From Hydra vulgaris (Eukaryota > Cnidaria > Hydrozoa > Anthoathecata > Hydridae), in the NCBI RefSeq assembly GCF_038396675.1, contig NC_088921.1, positions 1,752,501 through 1,816,500 on the forward strand: 64,000 nt of DNA, in the 5' to 3' direction. Of this stretch, positions 10,803-21,300 are shown in pieces (within the stretch, counting starts at the first letter, position 1; the number at the start of each line of letters is the position of its first letter). The position numbers and the translations under genes are program-made. The notes beneath the pieces were generated by a model. It did not search any database, was not told where the DNA came from, and saw nothing but the letters and a program-made list of their open reading frames with translations.

Positions 10803-12223
10803 CTATTCTTTTGAATGATACATTCTGAAACATTCACCAATACATAACGGAGGTCTATTTTCACAAACAGCACATTCATATCGTGTTTCTTTACGTTTTA
10901 TTTTAGAGCAGACTCGACATGGTTTTGTTGGAAATTTTTTTTTCATTTGGTGGTATTGAAGACAAGTAGTGGAAGCTATTATTGGTGATTCGAGGCACTA
11001 TTTCATTCAAACGTTCACCCAATAAATCCGTAAAAATTAATTCTCTAAAATTAAGCAAGGAAATTGTTTTATCTAGTCCATATTCGCTGTTTAGACAGTA
11101 AGCATTAAACAAAAAAGTATCAAAGAGATGAAATGCTACTTTTTTATACCATCTAATTGTATTTCTTAGGCAATCATAATATAATACCATTTGTTTCGCC
11201 TTATCTACTCCTGACATACATCGATTGTAATCTTTAATAATATTGGGTGTCATTTTCTTCTCTCCTCTCCTGTTTGTCACTTCAATAATTTGCAACGAAC
11301 GCAAGTTACTAATCATTAGCACGTCTCTTTTGTCTTTCCATTTCGCAACCACTACACCCTTATAACTTATATACATTCTTCTGGATTTGAATTTCGGTCA
11401 GTTCTTAAAGTACCACAAATGTTTGTTTTTTGATATATCATGTGCTTTGTTAACTCAAAGGAATTGTAAAAGTTATTGGTGTACAGATAACAATCTTTTT
11501 TTAGAAATTTTTCCATTAAATATAAAACAATAGCTCCAGTTTGACCCAACAAATGTTTACCAAGAGTAGTCTCGCCATAGTAGATTTTTACTTTTAGTAC
11601 AATACCATCTGATTTGCAAAGCTCATAGAACTTGATACCATACTTATGTCTTATTTTTCACATACTGCCTGAATACAAGACGTCCCTTCCAAAGCATCAT
11701 TGAATCATTGATTGATATATATTTTTATTAGGACAGTAGATGTTATCCATTGTATTATTTAAGTGATCGAGAAGTCCAATAATTTAAATAAAAGTCTAAT
11801 GAAATCTAATGGTTTCTTGCTCTCCATGTTTATCTTCAAACCAGGATTGGCAGTAAATTGAATTTGTTTTACAATATTTGGCTTATCTTTCCATTGGTTT
11901 GAATTTCTAGATGGATTTGTTTCAGAAGTTGTTTTGTCAGGCAAAATATTACTTATAAGATCTACTTGTTGAGCTTTGTTTTGATTTTGTCTATAAGCAA
12001 GACCACCCATTGTTCTAGCTCTTTTTGGTGGCATTAAAAAATCTTTTGCAGTGGCTGCTAGATGAACATCTGTTAACTGATCATCATCACTTTCTTCAGT
12101 GTTATTATCTTCAGAACCTGATTCTGATACAGTAAAGCTCGAAGACGTAGTAGTATAAGCGAAAAATGAATCCGAATCTTCAATATTATCATCTTCACTA
12201 TCCTCACAATCTTCCATAATCAT
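10803..12223 (-). pseudogene. PiggyBac transposase, inactivated
   Basis: Read from 12223, the N-terminus is acidic (EDCEDSEDDN). Then follow, in several frames, SMMLWKGRLVFRQYV, KYGIKFYELCKSDG, LYTNNFYNSFELTKHM, DYNRCMSGVDKAKQM and a Cys-rich tail (CRVCSK, CAVCENRPPLC, then C and YH) ending at 10803. This order is the piggyBac DDE_Tnp_1_7 core plus the C-terminal cysteine domain. Roughly 200 residues appear to be missing after about 11760, between the N-terminal region and the WKGR motif. Frames shift near 11650, 11370 and 10940. The first catalytic Asp position (normally IDE before SM) reads IND, and the second (normally DNFY) reads NNFY, so both look mutated. The Asp in GVD is kept, but the following Asp of the family motif is Lys. 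This is a dead copy. Confidence 0.9.
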
Positions 12224-12479
12224 ATGTGCTGATCTAATTGTGGAATATCTGTGTTCACACTAAAATGTTTTTTAATATATTAAAAAACATTTTGCAAACG
12301 TTGTGTAAATCAAATTTTTTTCACATTTTAATAACATGCAGTATAATGTAGTTATCAAATATATTTTAGCTTCTAGTCTAAAAAACATAACAACTTAGAA
12401 TTAAGAAAACAAAATATAAATTACCTTTTTTACTCATGATAGCCCCCAATGTGCATGTGCATGTGCAAAAAAATTGAAA

Positions 12480-12525
12480 CTTATTTGATGCAATATTATA
12501 AGCTTATAATATTGCATCAAATAAG
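12480..12525. repeat. Perfect 46-bp palindrome
   Basis: From CTTATTTGATGCAATATTAT the sequence mirrors exactly around AGCT at about 12501-12504, with no spacer and no mismatch in 46 bp. It lies beyond the 5' end of the dead piggyBac gene and next to the short-unit repeats that follow. It may be a terminal structure of a small element, or a cruciform-forming site. Confidence 0.9.
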
Positions 12526-12529
12526 CTAC

Positions 12530-12785
12530 CTTTTCAAGATGTAATTGAGAACTTGAAAGTTGTAATTAAGAAAAGTAAGATGCGATTGAGAAATAAAACA
12601 TGTAATTTAGAAGTCACAATATGTGATTGAGAAACACAATTTCTTAAAAAAAAGAAATTTTAAAATGTAATTGAGAAACCCAACTTGTAAATAAGAAATC
12701 GCAATATGTAATTTGAAAAACAAAAGTTGTAATTAAGAAATCGTAATATATACATGAGAATACATTATTTGTAATTGCGAATTCA
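12530..12785. repeat. TGTAATTGAGAA short-unit repeat cluster
   Basis: Variants of TGTAATTGAGAA or TGTAATTAAGAA recur about every 20-25 bp at least nine times. The first part (12527-12575) is matched in reverse complement by 52095-52145, including CTTTTCAAGATGTAATTGAG. The two sites therefore carry the same repeat family in opposite orientation. Confidence 0.8.
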
Positions 12786-13189
12786 ATGTAAGCTTAAAGG
12801 TCATTATAAAAGATTTTCTTGGACATGCATTTTAATAAGTTAATAATATCAAATTTAGCATTTGTAAACACCAGCAATACAGTAATAAAGTAATGGAATT
12901 GAAAGATCGTTGTGTTATTTTTGTTGTGTTATTTGTCAATACACTATGAATAGGAGACTGTAATTAAATTGAATCCGTGCATTTATTTCACTAAATTTGT
13001 TTACATTCACTTTTGAAACAACCAGAACCACCTTCTCCGATTTGTAGATATGAAATACATTCAACCGAATAAGCTGAAAGAAAATATTATGTTTTATCTT
13101 CAATGATAGAAGAAAAATAATTGAATGTGCTGAGCGAAACGACGATTGCGAAACTTTAGGTGTCAAATATAAGACAGAATACAATTGGG
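12786..13189. other. Gene-free spacer
   Basis: No supported gene. An 82-codon frame on the minus strand (12936-13184) shows no recognisable motif and biased composition, and I do not call it. Confidence 0.4.
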
Positions 13190-14241
13190 TCCGCAGCGGA
13201 TATAAAATTTTTAATTTCTTGTTCTATAATTGGGAAGTGTTTATCATAGTGCTTTAAGAATATTTCTTTAAATTCATTATATGCGGAGTTGGTATGCCCA
13301 AGGTTGCATTCTTGGTAAATCCTATCCCACCTTACTGCAGATAGTGAGTCTTTAAACTGTTGAATAGTAAAATTAATAATTTTTCATTTATAGACTTTGA
13401 TCTTAGAGTTATTATTTTTTGTATCTTGAAAAAAGGAAAAGTGATCGGAAAGTGATCGGATATATCCGTTTTGATTACACCTGCTTTTAATGAAGAATCA
13501 TATAATGAATTAGTCAACATGTTGTCTATTGCAGTGATTGAATTAAATGTTACCCGGGTTGGTTGGTTTATTATAGAAAAGATGTAGTGTTAAAACATAT
13601 CTTCAAAAAAAGTGTTGTAACAGCATCTTCATCGTACTGTAGACAGTTTATATTTATGTGTCCAATACAAAATAACATTTTGTGCTCTTTGTTATTTTTT
13701 AGGTATACTTGTATTAGGTGATTTGAAAAGTTTTTTATATCACCTTCAGGTGGTCTGTAACAAGTGGACACCAGTATATTTTTTAATTTTTTGTTTATTA
13801 TTTCAATTGTAAAGAACTCACATCGGCATCAGAAACCGAAAGATCGTCTCTAATTTTAGTAGTTAGATCATTATGAATATATGTTATAATTCCACCTTCT
13901 CGTTTTTGAACTTTTCGCTCATAAAATATTAGTTTGTAGTTCGGAATTATTAGGTTTGCATTTATTCTAGATGATTCGCCAGAACACCAAGTTTCTGTTA
14001 AGCAAATCATACTGAACAAATAGTTACATTCTATAAGAAAATGTTTTAGTTTGTCAATATTGTTAACTGTACGTCTTATATTTATGTATATCACCTTAAA
14101 GTTACTGCTTAATGATTTTAATTCATTTTTAAAAGTTCTTAATTCAAAAAACCGCGAGTTAAAATTATTTTCATTAAAAAAAATGCATATCTGGATCGTA
14201 AGAGTTATTAAGTAAAAAGTTATTAGCCGATTTAAAAACAT
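13190..14241 (-). pseudogene. Non-LTR retrotransposon ORF2 endonuclease fragment
   Basis: In order on the minus strand: FKVIYINIRR, MICLTETWCSGE, GGIITYIHNDL, STCYRPPEGDIKNFSNHL, FCIGHININCLQYD, SITAIDNMLTNSL and SDHFPITF. These are the successive motifs of an APE-type endonuclease (LTETW, YRPP, GDxNIN, SDH). A post-endonuclease linker follows (TNSAYNEFKEIFLKHYDKHFP) and the copy stops abruptly near 13190, before any reverse transcriptase. Frames are broken at about 13800, 13570 and 13520. In GHININ the usual catalytic Asp of GDFNIN is His. The family looks like CR1/jockey-superfamily LINEs. Confidence 0.85.
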
Positions 14242-14289
14242 TAAAGTGTTGCGTTTCGTAATCTATTGTTTGTTTAGCCTTTAGTTAAA

Positions 14290-15097
14290 CGAACTAACTT
14301 TGTTTCAATCGCTTAAACTTACGTAAAACTTTTTCCTAATTATACGCAAAAATTTTCTTATTTTCTAAATTCACGACAAAAAACTTTATTAAATTTAAAT
14401 TTTGCGTATTGTTATTACCTTGGTTGTGAAAATTTTTAACTTCTTCCCAAAGTTTCTTTCTCTCTTCCATCGTCTCTTTAGCAAAGTCTTCATTTATATA
14501 TATTCCACTTCATTTAAGGTTTTAAGTGAACTTAAATTTTTAATTTTATCTTGGTTGCTTAAAAGTTTCACTACGATAGTTCTTGGTGTTTTGTCTTCTT
14601 TACACGACCCAACTCGATGCGCTCGTTCCACAATAATTTTAGTTGAAATTTTAAGGTTGTTTGTAAATATTTTTCACAGATTTTTCACAACCACTCCAAC
14701 TTTCTCCTGGTGGATCTTTTAGACCATCGGACTCTAATGTTGTTTCGACGAGAGCGGTTTTCTAAGTCAGTATTTTTCTTGTTTATATTTTTAATTTCAA
14801 GATCATATTTCTTCCTTATTTGTTTTAATTCTTCCTTTATTTTTTCTTCTTGAAAGTCGAGACTTTCGTTCACATCGTTTAAGTCTTTTTCAATATTTCG
14901 CATGTTTACTTTGTTTACATTTAATTCATTTTCTATTTTGTCGAGTCAGTAATTATTTTTACATTTCCACTCACTATTTGTGTGAAGTTCTTTTCTTGGT
15001 CTTTTAATAACCTTTCTGTTTCTTTAAGCAAAGCTCTTTTTTGTTCTTCAAACTTGTTTGTAATAACTTTTTCGATATTTTTGATCGTTATTTCCAT
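14290..15097 (-). pseudogene. LINE ORF1 protein fragment
   Basis: An ATG at 15097 starts MEITIKNIEKVITNKFEEQK, then a long charged heptad-rich segment, likely a coiled coil (NVNKVNMRNIEKDLNDVNES to KEELKQIRKKYDLE), then LENRSRRNNIRV, the signature before the RRM-like domain of L1/CR1-type ORF1 proteins. After this the frame shifts and can be followed in pieces (GLKDPPGESW, SVKNIYKQP). Stops occur near 14945 and 14720. It lies just upstream of the endonuclease fragment on the same strand, so both belong to one LINE copy lacking its 3' half. Confidence 0.75.
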
Positions 15098-15175
15098 TTT
15101 TTAATTAATATTCTTGAAGAGCAGCCAAAAACACGGCAAAACCTTTTTTCAAAAAAAAGTTATTATTATTATTAC

Positions 15176-16400
15176 TATTATTATAATGTTGATAGTTGCT
15201 AGAGCCGTAATAGGAACGATTTTATTTTGGTACCAAAATATATTTTGGTACCGCTGCAAACTGCAAATTTTACGCAAATAGCTCAGCCGGCTTAGCTATT
15301 TGTTTACAACATACGTAAAGAAATGGTGAAGCTTGAAAATCACATTTTCAGAAAATGTGATTTTTGATTTCAAAAAATCATTAGTGTAGTTTTAATGTAC
15401 TGGAACCATTTTAAAACGAATGTCTAATAAGAATTTCGTTAAATATCGACCAATTTTTATTTGGCTAAAAGTGAAATTCTTTTTAATATAGATTTTATTC
15501 TGATAAAGTTACTAAATTAATCACAATTGAAAATATGGTTTTATTTAACAGAGAATGAAATAATTAATAAAACTTTCCAACATAAAAAACTGTCAAAAGT
15601 TATGTTATTGATTCTTAAAATACTTTTTATGATCACAAAAATTCACATGATGTTCTCAAGTAAAAGCACTAGTTAGCAAATCAATAAAACCAAATATGTT
15701 TTAATGAACATTTGGATATTCAAACCAATAGCCTGGACCAAACTTTGGTATCATAAACTTGATATATTTGGAAAACACAAAAAATTTTGATGCAAATAGT
15801 TTTACTTTTTAGTTAAACTCCTAACGTTTAACATGTTATTATAAGGTTATACAAAATGATGTTATTAAAAGTAAAAGAAATTCAGAAATTCAAATTAAGG
15901 AAATAATATTTTATTTTATTTTTGTAAATACAATTTTTTTAATAAAACAATTACTATCATATATTACCGATGTGCAATACTTCGCAAATGTTTATTCCAT
16001 ACATCTCCAATGTATCATATGTACAGACTGTACTATAGTTTTAAAAATCTTTGAGATAAATACAGTTACCCTGTAGATTAATGGATACAAAATCAAAGTT
16101 TTGTAAATGATATCATTGTGTAGAGATAGAGTACGAAAGAAACAAGATACAAAAGAATATGTTGGAGGATGGTTTTCAACTTCTGCATTAACTTTTCTCT
16201 TAACTATCAACAAATGTAGTTATTGTTAAAATTTTAAAACAATGTTGTCAATAGTTTATTATGAAGGTACACACCTTGAATAAAGCAGTCATGATTTTTA
16301 AAGCACTCTGGGAGTTAGTGCACGCTTATGTTTTTTGTTTTTTTTGTAGAATGGTTTAGAATCAAAAGCCACTACCAGAACTTTTTGATTAATGACTGTA
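15176..16400 (+). repeat. Interspersed repeat family A, copy 1
   Basis: From TAGAGCCGTAATAGGAACGA onward this stretch is matched in the same orientation by 28523-29940, with substitutions and indels throughout. Shared landmarks are TTTTACGCAAATAGCT, AAGCTTGAAAAT, CATTAGTGTAGTTTT, TACTGGAAC and TTTGCAAATGTTTATTCCAT. No coding frame is conserved between the copies, so it is probably a non-autonomous or long-dead mobile repeat. It begins beside a short ATT microsatellite. Confidence 0.85.
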
Positions 16401-16879
16401 TATTTTGATCACTAAACTTTTAGTCAAAATGAGCACAGATGAATCAGATGCTTATGCAATAAACACTTACTATTCGCATTCTTTATCAACAGTAGCACCT
16501 AAACTTTTTAAATTATTATGTTACTGAATTCAACTAAATAATAAAGATATCCAAAGCATTTTTATAAGTTTTTCTTAGTTAGAAACTAGGTGCTGAATTC
16601 TAATCAGTTATCCAAAAAAAAAGCAACGTATTTTAAAATCTACATAAATATAAATTCAATAGAGTTCAATAAAAAACAATTTTTACATTTTGTTAAATTA
16701 TAATATTAAAATGTTTGTTTGATTTTATTTTTTAGTATTAATTTATGTCTATTGTGAATATTTTTAACAAAATTTTGAAAATTTATCATCGATTACACGT
16801 TTTTTTTATATGAGAAACCAAAAAAACAGTTTAGTATTAGAAAGTCTTATTTTACTCTTATTGAAGTAATTATAGGTTT

Positions 16880-17300
16880 TCAACTTTTTCTTACACAGAA
16901 CAGCTATATAGTAGGATTTCGGTCATTTTTATTATTTGGGCTTTGCATTATTAATATTAGAGGGGAGGAGGAGTCTTGAATATTTTGATGCCAACAAAAT
17001 AGGGGAGGTTTGGTCATTTTTATTAGGAGAAGTCGGAGGAGTTTTAAATATTTAGACAGTTGTTGATAAAAGGGGGAGGGGAGGAGGTCAAGAAAAGTTT
17101 ACATCAACAGTTTTATTTTTTTAAATAAAGTTATTTATTTAAAAAACAGAAATTAAGGCTGCTTTAGTAGTCGTTTATAACGTAGCGTTTGTGGGGAGAG
17201 AGGTAATCAAATGTTGACATGATTTTATAAGGGAGGTCTTTGAAAGTTTGACAAAGTAGGAGGGAGGTAAAAATTGCTAAAAAGTTTTTAACATAATTAA
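16880..17300 (+). repeat. Interspersed repeat family B (GGGGAGGAGG-rich), copy 1
   Basis: Purine-rich blocks AGGGGAGGAGGAG, GGGGGAGGGGAGGAGGTCA and TAGGAGGGAGG alternate with AT-rich DNA. A reverse-complement relative lies at 27730-27960, sharing the order GAGGTCAAGAAAAGTT, TTTATTTAAAAAA, GTTTATAACGTAGC. It contains no gene. Confidence 0.65.
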
Positions 17301-18130
17301 TGGACAGTCCCTCATAGTTTTGCCTGGTATTTACTTACTTTGTCACCAAAAACACAAGTATAAATTATAACTGATCGTGGAATAATATAAAGTAAACAAT
17401 ATGTAATAATAATAAAGTAAAACTATGTTTATTTGGATTTGACTTTGTTTGAATAAACCACAATTGTCTAATTTTCTGTAGGTGTTAACTTTCTATTTAT
17501 GTATCAATATATGTATTTCAGTTTTTGAATCTTTAAAAATACTTCAAAACCGGCCTTAGCCCCAATAATTCTCGAACAATTTTCTAGAAACCCCAATAAT
17601 ACACACTAAAAGTTTGTCAGGGCAAAGGTGGATCCGAACCATGTAGAAGAAGGCAATTTTTTCGATTAGCTGGATACAGACCATCTATTAAGGGGTAATA
17701 TTTGAGTTCAATAATTTGTAAGCAAGCAGACCCATAATTTAAAATTTGCACCACCCAGTTTTATCATAGTTTTATGCCTCTTTTAAACAGTCTCCAAATT
17801 TACTTATGTTTTTAAACAACGTGCTGTGTTAAATATATAGATTTCTAACAAAAATATATTCCAAAACAACTAAGAAGAGGGAGGAATGGATTTGCTTTTG
17901 TGTCAGAGATCATCCTTTAAAAATTGATGTTTTAAATTAGTTTAATTTTTCAAAATATATATTAGTGGCCCTCAAATAAAATTATGCCTGCTCCTGTAAA
18001 AAGGTTAGGTTTCTCTGGTTTAGGAAGCTTATTTTATTATTTAAACGTTGGCTTTTTTTTTAGTTATATATATTTTGCTGTTTAATAAAAAAATTTACAT
18101 AAGAGATTTATATAAAATAATAGATGATTT
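17301..18130. other. Gene-free spacer
   Basis: AT-rich, with no frame and no clear repeat. A GGATCCGAACCATG segment near 17630 loosely resembles GGATCCAGACCATAG near 23457, hinting at another old dispersed repeat. Confidence 0.4.
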
Positions 18131-18149
18131 AATAAAAATATGGGTGATG

Positions 18150-21100
18150 TAATACCATCTCAATCTTTTCATAGAGCCCCTTTAAAAAATAAATATCCCC
18201 AAAAAGTTTTAAACTGCAGATATTAGCAAGATGTAAAATTTCCAATTTAAATACTCAAAAATTTAAAATATATAAACCAACACATAAGTAACTAAAAGAA
18301 TAAGAACTTTAAAAGATTAAAAAGTAAAACTATTTAGAAAAAAATCATTGGAATTATTATTCCTTAGAATGAAAAATTTGTTTATCTATTACCTTTTTAA
18401 AATTTTTATTTTGGAAAATAATTCCATATCTTCGGTCCACAAAATGCTGTTGAAAACTCTGTGTATTTATTTAATTCATTTGACATTTAAAGAAATTTGA
18501 TTGATTTGTTCGTAAGAAATACTTTTCATTTATATTTTTTTCAAACTTACAAATAAAATTAGCTGGAGAAAGGTTTTTTGTATATTTATACATGAAATTA
18601 TCTGTTGATAATTATTTATTTCATAAACATTCATCATTTTAATCTCTCTCATTAAGGGTTTAGTGTGTTCCCCTAGCTTTTTCCCGTATATAATTCTCAA
18701 CGAATGTTTTTAAACACTGTAATTTCTTAAGTTTTGTAGGTTGCGTGATACCCCATGTAATATTGACATAATAAATAAAACAATAAAGTAAAGAGAAGTA
18801 TATTAATTTAAGACACATCATATTAATAATGTTCATAAGGACGAACTCGGTACATTAAACCCATAACTTTACTAACATTTTTTGTAAATATTTTATATGG
18901 AGATGCGAAGATAAATGCTTTAAGAACTTTATAAAGTCTTTCTGTTTTATTTTTTTATTATTTAAAAATAGATCTGGTAATTCAAGGGGAAGGTCTAACT
19001 TTTGCGACATTTTTGAAATAATGTGTAACTTATTTTTTTAACGTTTAATCAGAGTTGATTTGCTGAAAACCAATTATTTATCTTATTTAATTCAAAGTTC
19101 TTGTCGGAATAAAGTTGCTTGATACTATGGTTGGATAGATAGAGCCGACAACACCGGAAGGCCACAGGAGCACGTATTTCTCCCCCCCCCCCCACCCACT
19201 TTTTTTCTAAATAAGCTTTTTTTTATTTCAAAAATTGTAGATATAGAGATTTTTTTTAGAAATTGACGTTTGTGCCCCTCCACTTTGAAACTCGTGTTGT
19301 CGGCCGTAAAAGAAAGAGATTTGTATCATTTGCAAACATAATTGGGTTTAATTTTACTGATACATTATTTTAGTAGTTTATAAAAACTAATAATAAGAGA
19401 GGGCTTAGTATTAATCCTTGTGGTACTCCACGCGGGATTTTAAGTATTCCGTATTCCTTATTTGAGCATATTGTTTTCTATCAGTAAGGTAACTTTTAAT
19501 CCAATTGTAGTCCTTATTAATAACCCATAATACCTTAACTTTTTTATTAAGATGCAATGACCAACAAAGGCTTTAGTTAGATCAATAAATATACCAAAGA
19601 TAAATTTGTTTTCATTAAAGTCATTATTTTTTTCGATCAACTAATTCAATAATCGCATGTTCAGTTGAATGATTTTTCTGAAATCCAAGTTGCTTCGGAT
19701 AAAAAAATTGTTTTTTGTAAAACGGTCAAAGATTTTATTATAAATAACGCGTTCGAATATCTACGAAAATACAGAAAGCAATGATATAGACCTGTAATTG
19801 GAAACATTAAAATAATGATTTTATAAATTGAAACTACTTTTGCGAGTACATCAGGAAATATTCGTTGGTTTAAGGAAAGCTTGACCGTTTGTTCTATATA
19901 GAACAAACTGTCTACTAATGCTTTTTTTTAACTAAAATTAGTATATTACTGGGTATATCGTTAAATCCTGATGATTTGTTTTTTTTTTATGGAAGAAAAA
20001 GCTGTTTCAAATTCTTTTGATGTCAAGTCAAAGTCATGCAACATTTTGTCATTTGACGGTCTTAGATAGGTTTTACAAGAAATAGAGGATGGCATAATTT
20101 TGTTAGCTAGATCAAGTCCAACATTTGGTGAATAATATTAAACTCTTTAGATATTTCTTTAAGACATAATATATCATTATTATTTATTTTGATTCGTTTT
20201 GGTTGCGAAAAAGTTTGCTTACTGTAATATTTTTTTTAGTTTTTTTTTAGAAGATCTTTATAAAAAGTATTTGCATATTTTATAATTTTTTTCATTAGTT
20301 GAGTTATTATTTTTAAGAAATTTATTATATAGTTTTTGTTTGGTTTTAGAGCATTTTATAAGTGTTTTATCCATCCAGGGAATAATAAGTGTTTTTATTT
20401 TTATTTTTAATACTTTAATTGGACAAGCTTCATAAAAAAATCTCTTGAAATTTATTTAAAAATAAACTATATCCTTCATTTGCATTTTGACTTTTATAAT
20501 CTTCAGTTCCGTTCTCTATATATAATTTGTTAATTAGATTGTTTTTCTATAAGTTGAATGGTTGCGTTTAATTAAATTTAAAATTTTGTGTTGATCATTT
20601 GGAATAACTTTTATATTTTTGTGTTAACATATATTGGAAATTAATCACTATATCAGTCTTAAATATCCCTGTCTCAAAAGAAGTTTCTAATTAATTGTTA
20701 ATAAAAATATTATCTACTGCAGTTGCAGAAGTTCTATATACCCTAAGCGGTTCCGTGAGGGTACCAAGGTACCAAGGTAAAATAATTTTTTTTTTCTTTG
20801 TTTGTTTTTAAAATACTTTTTTCAATAAAATTTTGAAATGATATACTTTTGCCTCTCGGTGTCGGTACACACATCAAGTTATAATGTTTTTATTTTTGCA
20901 TTATTTACTTTAATAAATTACCTTTCATAATTAATACTTTTTACACTTAATTGCCTTTATTTTACACTGATACATTTCAAGTAAATAAACACCTAGCTCC
21001 CCGCCTTTTTTTATTGTTTCCTCGTTTTTGGCTAACTAGTTTGTAATTGGACAAACTATAACTAGAATTCGACTCTAGTGGACTTTCTAAATCATGCCAA

Positions 21101-21300
21101 GTCTGTGACAGATATATGACGTCGAAATTGTAATTTATTTTTAATAAAAATGCTTTAAATTTTTCAAAATTTTGACCAATGCGTCTTATGTTTAAGTGTA
21201 ATATAGGAATGGAATTTAAATCTTTTTTGATTTTAAATTCATAAGCACCAAGATATGGTGTTTTTATTAAATTCAGTTTCTAAAAAAATATTCAAGTTGT
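18150..21300 (-). pseudogene. Degenerate LINE (endonuclease to 3' end)
   Basis: Minus-strand motifs appear in order from 21200 down: IPILHLNIRRIGQNFEKFKA and DVIYLSQTWHD (endonuclease start), SNYKLVSQKRG, then reverse-transcriptase pieces FDLTSKEFETAF, LSLNQRIFPDVL, IFIDLTKAFVGH with ILIKKLRYYG, a decayed GTPRGI box, and a C-terminal stretch with LGEHTKPLMREIKMMNVYEI. Many stops and shifts. The 3' end near 18150-18190 reads TCTTTTCATAGAGCCCC, also found near 53120-53150 at the end of another copy of the same family. A small MITE (19144-19304) is inserted where the polymerase YADD box would be. Confidence 0.8.
19144..19304. mobile_element. 161-bp MITE nested in a LINE
   Basis: Perfect 11-bp terminal inverted repeats: GCCGACAACAC at 19144-19154 and GTGTTGTCGGC at 19294-19304. 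The element contains a long C run (about 19182-19191). LINE-derived sequence flanks both sides, so it inserted after the LINE. No coding capacity. Confidence 0.75.

Noticed and set aside
14402..14722. 106-residue plus-strand frame
   Set aside because: Antisense to the LINE ORF1 remnant; hydrophobic composition from complementing charged coiled coil.
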